Origin: Bog-532 sp963828445
GTDB lineage: Bacteria; Actinomycetota; Actinomycetes; Streptosporangiales; Streptosporangiaceae
DNA: 64,000 bases
Direction: 5' to 3'
Assembly: GCA_963828445.1 (NCBI GenBank)
Contig: CAWHFP010000003.1
Location: 478,242 to 542,241 of the forward strand
The position numbers and the translations under genes were made by a program. How positions within the stretch are numbered: position 1 is the first letter of the stretch; every line of letters starts with the position of its first letter. The notes below the pieces were generated by a model. It saw only the letters and a program-made list of their open reading frames with translations. It had not been told where the DNA came from and searched no databases. Below are positions 17,259-25,851 of the stretch, one piece after another.

Positions 17259-18320
17259 GTGCTGGACCGGGAACGGGTGCGGAAGGCCTTCACCAGGCCC
17301 GACGAATTCACGACGTCGCCGCTGTACCGGTCGCTCAGCCGGACGGTGGCGGCCAGCGACGAACTGCTCGACCTGGCTGGCCAGGGCCGCCCCGGCCAGT
17401 ACCCGACGTTCCTGTTCTTCGGCGCCGTGCACCGGCTGCTGCTCCGCGGGACCAAACACCCGCTGGCCGACTACTACCCCTCGGTGGCCGGGGCCAGGGC
17501 GCTCCCGGCCGGGGAGGCGGGCCCGGCCCTGGAGGCGTTCGGCCACACCTACGCCGAGGAGCTGGCCGAGACCATCCGAACCCGGCTGGTGCAGACCAGC
17601 GTGGTGCAGCGGACGCTCGGGCTGCGGATCGGCCTGAGCGCGATCGCCGCGCTGGACCCGGCGACCGGGCCGCTGCACGTCATCGAGGTGGGAGCCAGCG
17701 CCGGCCTGAACCTGCGGTTCGACCGCTACGGCTACCGGCTCAACGGCCGGCAGTACGGCGACCCGGGCTCCCCGGTTCAGCTGCTGGCCGCGGTGTACGG
17801 CGACGCGCCCCTGCCCGATCTGGACCACCTGCCCGCGATCGGCCAGGTGCAGGGGATCGACCTGAACCCGGTCGACGCGACCGACCCGGACGCGCGCGAG
17901 TGGCTGGAGGCGCTGGTCTGGCCGGAGAACCACGCCCAGCGGGAGCTGCTGGCGCGAGCGCTGGCCCTGGCCGTCGCCGACCCGCCGGTCATCCGGGCCG
18001 GCGACGCGGTCGACGTGCTGCCGCAGGTGGCCGCGGAACTGCCCGCGGGCCAGGCCCGGCTGGTGTTCCACACCGCGACCCGGCTGCACGTGGCGCCGGA
18101 CCGCCGTCCCGCGTTCGACGCCGCCATCGAGGCGGCCGGTGCGACCGGGCCGCTGTGGTGGCTGTCGGCCGAGGACCGCCCGGACCCGGACCCCCGGCCC
18201 CACCCGGTCCGGGACGGTGCCGCCCTGCGGCTGCGCGACCCGGAAGGAACCACCCGGACCCTGGCCGTGGTGGACGGTCACCTGCGCTGGATCGAGACCC
18301 TGGCGACGGCGGCTCGGTAG
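17259..18320 (+). CDS. DUF2332 family protein
   Basis: A 353-residue actinobacterial protein of the DUF2332 family, of unknown function. Recognisable blocks are YPTFLFFGAVHRLLL near residue 50, VIEVGASAGLNLRFDRYGYR near 145 (resembling a SAM-binding glycine-rich loop) and VFHTATRLHVAP near 270. The central motif suggests a methyltransferase-like fold, but this is an inference. A VOC-family gene follows after about 20 bp on the same strand. Confidence 0.85.
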   Translation: MLDRERVRKAFTRPDEFTTSPLYRSLSRTVAASDELLDLAGQGRPGQYPTFLFFGAVHRLLLRGTKHPLADYYPSVAGARALPAGEAGPALEAFGHTYAEELAETIRTRLVQTSVVQRTLGLRIGLSAIAALDPATGPLHVIEVGASAGLNLRFDRYGYRLNGRQYGDPGSPVQLLAAVYGDAPLPDLDHLPAIGQVQGIDLNPVDATDPDAREWLEALVWPENHAQRELLARALALAVADPPVIRAGDAVDVLPQVAAELPAGQARLVFHTATRLHVAPDRRPAFDAAIEAAGATGPLWWLSAEDRPDPDPRPHPVRDGAALRLRDPEGTTRTLAVVDGHLRWIETLATAAR

Positions 18321-18339
18321 CCTGACCTCGGAGGAACCC

Positions 18340-18792
18340 ATGGCCAGCGAGATGACGATCCGCTTCGAGCTGTTCGTCGCCGACCGGGACCGGTCGGTCG
18401 ATTTCTACACCAGCGTGCTCGGCTTCGAGGTCCAGCGCCTGGACGAGTCGCACGCCCTGCTGACCTGCGGCCAGGTCACGCTGGGGCTGGGACGGCAGGC
18501 CGACCTGCCGGAGACCGGCGAGGGCCCGGGTTTCACCCAGCAGCGGCTGGACCGGGACCACGGCGCCGGCGTGGAGATCGTGCTGGAGACCACGGACCTG
18601 GACACGCTGTACGAGCGGGTCCAGCGCAGCCGTTACCCGCTGGCCGCGCCCATGCAGGACCGCCCGTGGGGCCTGCGCGACTTCCGCGTCGCCGACCCCG
18701 ACGGCTACTACCTGCGCATCACCACTCCGATGACCCCGGGGGCCGGTGAGCCTCATGAGACGCAAACGAGTGATGTGTTTGATGTGACCTGA
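18340..18792 (+). CDS. VOC/glyoxalase-like domain protein
   Basis: A 150-residue single-domain vicinal-oxygen-chelate protein. The paired beta-alpha-beta modules are visible as FELFVADRDRSVDFYTSVLG and VEIVLETTDLDTLYERV, ending with DFRVADPDGYYLRI, which holds the C-terminal metal ligand region. The family includes glyoxalases, dioxygenases and antibiotic-binding proteins. The start ATG has an excellent GGAGGA 5 nt upstream. It is probably co-transcribed with the DUF2332 gene, and its 3' end overlaps the convergent GNAT gene by 74 bp. No substrate can be assigned. Confidence 0.85.
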   Translation: MASEMTIRFELFVADRDRSVDFYTSVLGFEVQRLDESHALLTCGQVTLGLGRQADLPETGEGPGFTQQRLDRDHGAGVEIVLETTDLDTLYERVQRSRYPLAAPMQDRPWGLRDFRVADPDGYYLRITTPMTPGAGEPHETQTSDVFDVT

Positions 18793-19309
18793 TGTGGCCT
18801 GAGTGGCGGCTAGAGGGGCTTGGGGGCTTGTGCTGGGGCTCAGCGGGGCGGGTCAGGGGCGCGGGGAGGTCTTTGCCGAGGTGGATGGCGCCCTTGGCGG
18901 CGGCGTAGATGCCGAAGGGCGGGATCGGGGTGTAGCCCGATGAGCGGTAGAGGGCGACGGCTTCGGGCTGGGCGGAGCCGCTTTCCAGGATGACCCGGCG
19001 GTGGCCCGCGGCGGCCGCGGTGCGCTCCAGTTCGGCCAGGAGCTGGCGGGCCAGGCCCCGGTGCCGGGCGGCCGGGGCCACGTACATGCGCTTGATCTCG
19101 GCGTCGGCGCCGTGGCTGCGCCAGCCGCCGGAGGCGACCGGTTCGCCCTGGTCGTAGCCGACCAGGAACAGGCCGGCGGGCGGGGTGAACTCGGCCGGGT
19201 CGACCGGGGTGCCGTCCTGGCCGCCGTAGCGGACCACGTACTCCTGCTGCACGGCGGCCACGAGCCTGGACGCGTCGGGATCGGCGTAGCCGACCTGTTT
19301 GATCAGCAA
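18719..19309 (-). CDS. GNAT-family N-acetyltransferase
   Basis: The first ~150 residues form a GNAT domain. The acetyl-CoA pyrophosphate loop reads VAPAARHRGLARQLL, preceded by the strand AEIKRMYV and followed by VILESGSAQPEAVALYRSSG. The start is a TTG at 19309. Beyond about residue 155 the sequence becomes a His/Ser/Pro-rich tail that overlaps the convergent VOC gene. The tail may be an artefact of a missed stop or a genuinely disordered extension. The substrate is unknown. Confidence 0.8.
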   Translation of the reverse strand: MLIKQVGYADPDASRLVAAVQQEYVVRYGGQDGTPVDPAEFTPPAGLFLVGYDQGEPVASGGWRSHGADAEIKRMYVAPAARHRGLARQLLAELERTAAAAGHRRVILESGSAQPEAVALYRSSGYTPIPPFGIYAAAKGAIHLGKDLPAPLTRPAEPQHKPPSPSSRHSGHIRSHQTHHSFASHEAHRPPGSSEW

Positions 19310-19529
19310 CGGGCAGTGGGCGGGCTTATTGGCCGGACTTCGCGTCCAGCGCTTCCGGGTGCAGACGGCGGTAATGATCGGTCAGGGCCGTGCTCGCCTC
19401 GCCGGGCCGGTGAGCCACGGTCTTCGAGCAAATTTGGCAGCGCGTGACCGGAAGTTGCGTAACGGTAACTGGGAAACGTGAAGAATTTGTGTTGCTCATT
19501 GTGCTTCACATTATGCCAGAGTTTCTTGG

Positions 19530-20498
19530 TCAACGCCGGAGCCGGGCCCGGATGAGTTTTGGAATTGCCGAACGGCCGGTAATTGGCTGGAATCGGTCCG
19601 CGGCCGCGCGCAAGGCCGCGTCCTCGTCGGGGGCCAGGTCCAGTTCGGCCGCGGCCACGTTGCTCTCCAGTTGCCCGATGCTGGACGCACCCGGGATCGC
19701 GGCCACCGCCGGATGCTGGATGACCCAGGCCAGCGCGACCTGGGCCGGGCTGGCGTCGTGGGCCGCGGCCACCTCACGCAGCACGCCGAGCAGTTCGGTG
19801 GCCCGGTCCAGGTTCTCCGGCAGGAACAGCGGGTTCCCGGCCCGGAGCCGATTCGACGGGCGGTGGTCCCGGTCGTACTTCCCGCCCAGCAGGCCCTGGG
19901 CGAGCGGGCTGTAGGCGATCACCACCCGGTCCTGGGCCGCGGCGTAGGGCAGCAGATCGGCCTCGGGCTGCCGGTGGGCCAGGCTGTATTCGACCTGGTT
20001 GCTGAGCACCCGGCCGCCCAGGGCCCGCTCGGCGGCCCGCCACCGGTCCAGTGAGTAGTTGCTGACCCCGACCTCGGCCACGAGCCCAACCGTTTGCAGG
20101 GCCCGCATGCCGCGCATGGTGGTGCCGTCGCGGACCAGCGGGTTGGGCTGGTGCACCTGGTACAGGTCCAGCAGCCGGGTGCCGAGCCGGTTGGCGCTGG
20201 CCACCGCGCGCTGTTCCACCACCGGGGCCACCGGCAGTACCGGGAACAGCTTGGTGGCCAGGAACACCGACGCCCGCCGGTCACCGAGGGCCCGGCCCAG
20301 CACGCGCTCGCTGCGGCCGAACCCGTAGGCCTCGGCGGTGTCGAACAACGTGACCCCGAGGTCGATGGCCCGCTGCACAATCGCTTCGGCATCGCGCTCG
20401 GCGTATCCCTGGCCGTAGCCCCATTCCCCGCCGAATTGCCACGCGCCGAGCCCTATCTTGGAAATTTTCGGCGCTGTGTCAACGTCCAGGTAGCGCAT
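19530..20498 (-). CDS. Aldo/keto reductase
   Basis: An NADPH-dependent oxidoreductase of the AKR superfamily, 322 residues, TIM barrel. The catalytic tetrad is visible: Asp and Tyr in LFDTAEAYGFGRSE, Lys in VFLATKL, and His in LYQVHQPNP. The cofactor-binding C-terminal strand reads AAIPGASSIGQLESN. It starts at ATG 20498 (MRYLDVDTAPKISKIGLGAW), the typical N-terminus for this group. The DUF2945 gene lies upstream on the same strand. The physiological substrate is not predictable. Confidence 0.92.
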   Translation of the reverse strand: MRYLDVDTAPKISKIGLGAWQFGGEWGYGQGYAERDAEAIVQRAIDLGVTLFDTAEAYGFGRSERVLGRALGDRRASVFLATKLFPVLPVAPVVEQRAVASANRLGTRLLDLYQVHQPNPLVRDGTTMRGMRALQTVGLVAEVGVSNYSLDRWRAAERALGGRVLSNQVEYSLAHRQPEADLLPYAAAQDRVVIAYSPLAQGLLGGKYDRDHRPSNRLRAGNPLFLPENLDRATELLGVLREVAAAHDASPAQVALAWVIQHPAVAAIPGASSIGQLESNVAAAELDLAPDEDAALRAAADRFQPITGRSAIPKLIRARLRR

Positions 20499-20558
20499 AA
20501 CCGCCCGCTTTCCGCTTTTCTGATTGGGCGTGGCCGCAGCCGCGGCGACTTGGCCAGC

Positions 20559-20774
20559 TTATTGGCCGTCTTTTTTCAGTGCCTCCGGCTTGTGGACGGC
20601 TTCGCCGCCGCTCTTGTCGCTCTCGACCAGGTACTGAGGATCGTCCTGGCTGGCCCGGACCTTGCGGCCGGCCGCCTCGGTGTCCTCGGTGATCTTCTTC
20701 TTGACCTTGCCGGTGGCCTCGCTGCCGTGGGACTGCCAGCTGACCTGGTCGCCCTTGCGGAGGTTGTCCGCCAT
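20559..20774 (-). CDS. DUF2945 (HVA1/TUDOR-like) small protein
   Basis: A 71-residue protein beginning MADNLRKGDQVSWQSHG, with ATGKVKKKI and YLVESDKSGGEAVHKPEAL. This is the compact beta-barrel pattern of the DUF2945 (hypervirulence-associated, TUDOR-like) family. Function is unknown, although such proteins are often found near stress genes. It lies 20 bp downstream of the next small gene on the same strand, suggesting a two-gene unit. Confidence 0.9.
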   Translation of the reverse strand: MADNLRKGDQVSWQSHGSEATGKVKKKITEDTEAAGRKVRASQDDPQYLVESDKSGGEAVHKPEALKKDGQ

Positions 20775-20794
20775 GTCATGTCCCCCTCTGCGGG

Positions 20795-21076
20795 TCAGGT
20801 TTCGGTGTCGGCCGGGGCTTGCGCCGGGGCCGCGGCCGCGCTGCTGGCGGCGGAGTCGCCCGCCGACTGGCTGGCCGCCTGGGCCAGCGCCGCCTGCACG
20901 GCGGTCACCGCGGCGTCGATCGCGGTCCGGGCCGTCACCGCGCTGGTGTGGGCCCGGTCGATCTCGCCCAGGCCGATGCAGTCGAACGCCACCCGGGCGT
21001 CGTGGATGGCCGCCTCGAGCTCGCGCGCGGCCTCCTGCAGCATCGGGCCGTCACCCAAGCCGTCCGGAATCATCAT
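20795..21076 (-). CDS. Small Ala-rich hypothetical protein
   Basis: This 93-residue acidic protein starts MMIPDGLGDGPMLQEAAREL. A predicted helical core of about 60 residues (REL through the ALAQ repeats) is followed by an Ala/Ser/Pro tail. A strong AGGAAGGAG precedes the paired ATG codons, which supports it as a real gene. No family is recognised. It sits between the DHA2 exporter and the DUF2945 gene, all on the minus strand. Confidence 0.6.
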   Translation of the reverse strand: MMIPDGLGDGPMLQEAARELEAAIHDARVAFDCIGLGEIDRAHTSAVTARTAIDAAVTAVQAALAQAASQSAGDSAASSAAAAPAQAPADTET

Positions 21077-21228
21077 CGTGCTCCTTCCTGGGGGCCCTCC
21101 CGTGGGCCATGGTCTCGGACCCTACCCAGGTAGTCCGGGGTCAGTCACCCCGACGGTGGTGTGGCTGGGCCGGTCAGCCCGGCCACCCCACCTTCGATAA
21201 AAACCGGGTCACCCGCCGGAGCGGACGG

Positions 21229-22896
21229 TCAGTCGATCACGGCCGGGACCGGAACCGGCCCGTCGGCGGCCGCCTCGGTCACCGGGCCCGCAGCGGGAGC
21301 GGGCGCGGCCGACCGGCGGGGACGGCCGGTGGCCAGGGCGAAGAACGAAGCGATGGCGGCGATGATGGCCACCGCGGCCGCGACCCGCATGCCGTCGGCC
21401 ATCGAGGTGACGAAGGCGGAGTGGGCGGCGGCGACCACCTGGTGCCCGCCGGCCCCGCCGACCTGCGTTCCCACCGCGTTGGCGGCGGCCACCGAGCCGG
21501 TGGCCACGTGGGTCACGGCTGCGGGCACGTGCGCGCCGGCCAGCAGGCTGGTCAGGTGCGAACGGTAGACCGCGGCCGACAGGCTGCCGACGATGGCCAC
21601 CCCGAGCGCCCCGCCGACCTCGCGGATCGTGTCGTTGATCGCGCTGCCCGCGCCGGCCTGGTGCGCGGGCACCGTGGTCATGATGGTGTTGCTGGCGGGC
21701 GCCATGACCAGGCCCATGCCCGCGCCCATGATCGCGACCGCGATGGCCAGCGGCGGGTAGCTGGTGTGCACGCCGGCGGTGGCGAAGTCGAGCAGGCCGA
21801 TCCCCATCAGCACCATGCCGGCCGGGATGACGACCCGGGTGCCGAACCGCTTGGCCAGCAGCGGGGAGACCGGGGACAGGGCCGCGGTGGCCAGGGCGAA
21901 CGGCAGCGCCCGGACGCCGGCCGCCAGCGGGCTGTAGCCCAGCACCAGCTGCAGGTACTGGGTGAGCACGAACAGGCTGCCGAACAGGGCGAAGAACACC
22001 ACGGTGACCGAGCCGGCCGCGGCCGAGAAGGCCCGGTTCCGGAACACGCGCAGGTCGATCAGGGGGTTGCGGGTGCGCAGCTCCCAGCCGACGAACACGG
22101 CCAGCGCGACCAGGCCGCCCGCGATCTCGGCCAGCGTCGTGGTCGCGGTCCAGCCGCGGCCGGGAGCCTCGATGATGGCGTCGACCAGGGCGAACAGCGA
22201 CCCGGCGATCAGCACCACGCCCAGCAGGTCGAACCGCTGCCGGCTCGGCTCGGCGGTCTCGGGCACGGTCAGCAGCACGCCGATCAGGGCCAGCGCGGCC
22301 AGCGGCAGGTTGATCAGGAACACGCTGCCCCACCAGAAGTGCGACAGCAGCAGGCCGCCCAGGGTCGGGCCGATCACCACGCCCGCTCCGGTCACCGCGG
22401 ACCAGGCCGCGATGGCCTGCGGCCGCTCCTTGGGCGGGAAGACGGCGTTCAGGATGGACAAGGTGGCCGGCATGACGAACGCCGCGCCCAGGCCCATGAT
22501 CACGCGGGCGGCGATCAGCACGCCGCTGCCGGAGGAGAACGCGGCCAGCGCGCTGCCCGCCGCGAACACGACCAGGCCGCCGACCAGGGAGCGCCGGCGG
22601 CCGTAGCGGTCGCCCAGGGCGCCGGCCGGGATCAGCAGCCCGGCGAAGCACAAGGTGTAGGCGTCGGTGATCCACTGCAGCGAGCTGGTGCCCGCGTGCA
22701 GGACCCGGGCCAGCGTGGGCAGCGCGGTGTTCAGGATCGTGTTGTCGATGACCACGATCAGCAGGCTCAGGCAGAGCACGAGCAGGATCTGGCGACGGCG
22801 CGGGTGGCCGGTGGGCCAGCGCGAGTCGACCTGGCCGCCGCGGGCGCCCGGGTCCAGGCCGGACTGGGGGGCCTGGTTGGTGTCGGTGTCGGGCAT
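21229..22896 (-). CDS. DHA2-family (EmrB/QacA) drug MFS exporter
   Basis: A proton-driven multidrug exporter of the major facilitator superfamily, 555 residues and about 14 transmembrane helices. Family motifs include LDNTILNTALPTLAR-like VIDNTILNTALPTLARVLH after TM1, GDRYGRR (motif A, about residue 98) and GVVIGPTLGGLL (motif C, antiporter signature). It is divergently transcribed from the TetR gene, with direct repeats in the 88-bp spacer, so efflux is probably induced by a TetR ligand. The extreme C-terminus is rich in Pro and Ala. Confidence 0.93.
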   Translation of the reverse strand: MPDTDTNQAPQSGLDPGARGGQVDSRWPTGHPRRRQILLVLCLSLLIVVIDNTILNTALPTLARVLHAGTSSLQWITDAYTLCFAGLLIPAGALGDRYGRRRSLVGGLVVFAAGSALAAFSSGSGVLIAARVIMGLGAAFVMPATLSILNAVFPPKERPQAIAAWSAVTGAGVVIGPTLGGLLLSHFWWGSVFLINLPLAALALIGVLLTVPETAEPSRQRFDLLGVVLIAGSLFALVDAIIEAPGRGWTATTTLAEIAGGLVALAVFVGWELRTRNPLIDLRVFRNRAFSAAAGSVTVVFFALFGSLFVLTQYLQLVLGYSPLAAGVRALPFALATAALSPVSPLLAKRFGTRVVIPAGMVLMGIGLLDFATAGVHTSYPPLAIAVAIMGAGMGLVMAPASNTIMTTVPAHQAGAGSAINDTIREVGGALGVAIVGSLSAAVYRSHLTSLLAGAHVPAAVTHVATGSVAAANAVGTQVGGAGGHQVVAAAHSAFVTSMADGMRVAAAVAIIAAIASFFALATGRPRRSAAPAPAAGPVTEAAADGPVPVPAVID

Positions 22897-22919
22897 CCGA
22901 CTCTCCTAACGAATGAATG

Positions 22920-22944
22920 CTTACGAGCGTTGCCTTACAAGCGT
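22920..22944. promoter_or_regulatory. Candidate TetR operator repeats
   Basis: Two 11-bp direct copies, CTTACGAGCGT (22920-22930) and CTTACAAGCGT (22934-22944), lie in the 88-bp spacer between the exporter and the tetR gene. They differ at one position. The surrounding sequence is much less GC-rich than the genes. Binding by the adjacent TetR protein is inferred from position. Confidence 0.55.
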
Positions 22945-22983
22945 GAGTATAAGCACATGAGCTAACGGGTGTAAAGTGAGTTC

Positions 22984-23649
22984 ATGACGAGCACGACCGA
23001 GGCAGCGCGCCGCGGCACCGGCGAAACGCCCGCGGCCAGGGCAACCGGCTGGCCGACGACATCGTGCGGGGCGCGCTGGCCATCATCGAGCGGACCGGCT
23101 CCGAGGACGCCGTCACGCTGCGCGCGGTCGCGCGTGAGGTGGGCATCGCCGCGCCGTCCATCTACGCCCACTTCGCCGACCGCGAGGCCATCATCATGGC
23201 CGCGGTGGTGGGGATCTTCGACGAACTGGCCGACGCGGTGGAAACTGCCGAGGCCGCGGCGGGTCCGGACCCGGTGGAGCGGCTGCTGGCGGGGTGCCAG
23301 GCGTACCTGGACTATGGCCTGGGGCACCCGGCGCGGTACGGGCTGCTGTTCTCGCCGCGGGGGCTGGCGCCCGAGGACTACTGCAAGCCGGTGCCGATCG
23401 GGGCCGACGGCCAGCCGGTGCTGGAGTTCGGCGCGGAGGCGTTCTCCCAGCTGGTGCAGGGCATCCAGGCCTGCGTGGCGGCGGGGGTGTCAGCCAGTGC
23501 GGACGTGCTCGCGGACGCGACCGCGGTCTGGGTGGCGTTGCACGGGGCGGTGGCCTTGCGGACCGCGCTCGCCGGGGTTTCCCTGGCCGGAGCTGGCCGC
23601 TTTCAACCGGCAGTTGGTGCTGTCGCTGGCGAAGGTTAAGGGCCATTAA
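22984..23649 (+). CDS. TetR-family repressor, two apparent frameshifts
   Basis: The N-terminal helix-turn-helix reads RLADDIVRGALAIIERTG, then ITLR-type VTLRAVAREVG and APSIYAHFADREAI, followed by a TetR_C_13-like ligand domain. The start codons and first ~19 residues (MTSTTEAARRGTGETPAAR) are in one frame and the HTH in the next; adding one G in the GGG at about 23040 joins them. Near 23570 the frame shifts back, and the C-terminus PGFPWPELAAFNRQLVLSL is the usual ending of this family. Two indels in one 220-residue gene suggest either sequencing error or decay. It should control the divergent DHA2 exporter. Confidence 0.75.
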   Translation: MTSTTEAARRGTGETPAARATGWPTTSCGARWPSSSGPAPRTPSRCARSRVRWASPRRPSTPTSPTARPSSWPRWWGSSTNWPTRWKLPRPRRVRTRWSGCWRGARRTWTMAWGTRRGTGCCSRRGGWRPRTTASRCRSGPTASRCWSSARRRSPSWCRASRPAWRRGCQPVRTCSRTRPRSGWRCTGRWPCGPRSPGFPWPELAAFNRQLVLSLAKVKGH

Positions 23650-23686
23650 GGCCAGTTTCGCGGTACGGTGTGGCCAGCGGGTGACC

Positions 23687-25089
23687 TCAGAAACCGCGAA
23701 AAAGATACCGAGGACAGCTACCAAGATCACGCAGTAGAAAATCCTGTACTCCCTGCCTGTGAAGATCTTGCAATCCATACTCTCGGGTGACAACGCCATG
23801 GACACCAACGCTAGAAGCGTCACCATGGCCAGCAGAACGAGAATGCCGTTCTTCCAGCCTGCCCATTCGGCGAGAATCCCGCCCAAGCCGGAACCAAGTG
23901 CCGACGCACCCATCACGACCAGCGTGAATATTCCCAGGACCCTGGCGAGCATGCCGCCGATCCCGCGCTCGGTAAGGTGCGCATTGAGCGCGATGTTTCC
24001 CATGGCACCAGTGCAACCGAAAACGAACATTGCCCCGCACAGCATGCGGACGGATCGGCCACCGTCCACTAGGACCAACGCCAGCAAAGCTCCAGTCCAT
24101 ATCCACATCTGCATGCGCAGCCAGGGGAAACCGGGCGCGTTCAGCAATCGCCGCCCTGCCAACGAACCAATCAGACCGCCCACGCCAGAAGCGGCCAGGA
24201 CCAAGCCGATAGCGAAGGACGGAAGATGCCGGGCGCGGGCTTCCGCAAAGAACATAATAATCAAAGCTTGCGCTATAAGCGTCGTGGTCGCCGCCAACGG
24301 CACGGCAGTTCGGGCAAACCTGTCTTTATAGAGGAGATTCAGCGCGGCCATGATGTCCACGGCGAGCTGGCGAAAAGAGCTCCACACCAGATGGCTAACC
24401 TGATCGGCCGAGTAACCCGCCTGTAGCCGTCTGTGCCTCAGTTCCGAGTTCTCCTGACCGATACGAAATTTATGAGGGCGGAACAGATGCTGGCGATTTA
24501 CCTTAACGACCATGCCAATGGAGAAAAGAAAAGAAAGTGCGTCGCAGGCAAACGGAAAGATATGAGCCAGACCAAACAAGAACCCACCCAACGGGCGTCC
24601 GATCAGGACGACCAGATGGGTCCTAGCCTCATTCTGGACCAGCGCCGTCGGCATCTGCCGTGAATCAACCAGCGAACACGCATAGCTTCGTTCGGCGAGG
24701 GTGGAGAAGACGCCCAGACTCTCTTCTACGACCGCTATCAAGGCCAGCAAGATGACACTCGGCCGACCGAGTGCGATGGCACTGACGACCGTCACGATGG
24801 CCAAGCCGCGGCCGGTCTCGCTGAGAAGCATCACCCGCCGCGGGTCCCACCGGTCCACTATGGCACCAGCGGGAGCGTACAGAAGGATGCCTGGCGCGGT
24901 GGCCGCGAAGCCTACCAGTCCCGCCGCCAGCGGCGATCGGGTCAGGAGTAGCACGAGCATTGGGTAAGCAATGGTGGTCATCCGGCTGCCGAGCATCGAC
25001 ACCGAGGACCCTAGGAGCAGGCACCGGAATCTCGTATCCTCAGCGCCCGTCGCAGGATGGGCCAGGGCGCGAACGGCAGCGACAGTCAA
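23687..25089 (-). CDS. MFS transporter (12-TM exporter-like)
   Basis: About 460 residues with roughly 12 transmembrane helices. SSVSMLGSRMTTIAYPMLVL forms TM1, and AGAIVDRWDPRRVML is motif A (DRWxxRR). The layout matches macrolide-efflux/enterobactin-exporter-like MFS proteins. The start is a TTG at 25089. The listed end assumes a one-base correction in the AAAAA run near 23700. As sequenced, the frame instead runs on to 23194, antisense to the tetR gene, giving a low-complexity Pro/Arg tail that is not credible. GC content drops here compared with the region to the left, marking the edge of the accessory island. It may export the Fxs peptide product, by proximity only. Confidence 0.8.
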
Positions 25090-25851
25090 TGCAACACCCC
25101 CGGCAGGCTGCGCGGACGACGACGTAGCCGGAACTCGGTGCAGCGGGCGCTGTCAGCCACATTCATGCAAGCGTTCCGCCTCTACCTGGAAAGTTCCGCC
25201 TTTGCCTGAAAAAAACCCAGCCCCGCCGACCAGGCCTTAGACGACCAGGAGCAGGGCGAACTCACGGCTAACGACGGCGGAAGACCCACTGCCGCAGCAT
25301 CTGCGTTTGAGACCCCGGGCCACCGAACCCCAACGCCGCGCCATGTCAGACCGCGGATCTCAGTCACGCGCGGCCGAGCATACCTGAAAGTGGATTCAGA
25401 TCGGCAGCAAAACAGGCCACGTTAGCGTCTCTTTTGCAGCCATGATCACGCAGCGACACCCCTGCGGAAGCAAAGGGCAAGTGCGATGAAGCCCCACATG
25501 GCCGACAGAGTGGGACGCTTCGCGAATAACGGCCTTAATTACTCATTCTAGCCTCGCGTATTATTTAGGAATATTTATTATTTCGTGCTGCCTCTTGGAT
25601 CCGGATGGGTGCAAGGGATCGGCAATGACGAGGGCGCTCGAAATTGGCTGCTGTCGCGCTCGTTGGGCGTTTCGAGCGAAAGAGTTCTTAACTAATGGGA
25701 CGACAGGGGACGATGGGGCTGACGGTTCCGCTGGGAGCTTTCTGCAGCAACGCTAGAGCAGTGGCAGAAGAGGCATCAAAAGTGCTCGTAAAGAGAAAAA
25801 TTTGGCACAGGAACATTATTAGCTTGCGCAACTATATGCTTCAATCAAGAC
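25090..25851. other. AT-richer spacer upstream of the Fxs genes
   Basis: No confident gene lies in this 760-bp spacer. Around 25535-25600 it is strikingly AT-rich (TATTATTTAGGAATATTTATT) and is a likely promoter for the radical SAM operon and perhaps a target for Lsr2. Two tiny frames are present. One is at 25486-25551 (21 residues). The other is at 25625-25756 (43 residues, MTRALEIGCC start, SFLQQR end) with an AAGGGA about 7 nt upstream. Neither resembles a known precursor family. Confidence 0.5.

Noticed and set aside
20662..22965. Very long plus-strand open frame (over 760 codons) opposite the DHA2 exporter
   Set aside because: It is rich in Gly, Arg, Asp and His without hydrophobic or catalytic patterns and lies antisense to a clear 14-helix transporter. 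High-GC codon bias creates such shadow frames.
23194..23686. C-terminal extension of the second MFS transporter to 23194
   Set aside because: The added ~165 residues are Pro/Arg low-complexity sequence exactly antisense to the tetR gene; a stop is present in the next frame at 23687.
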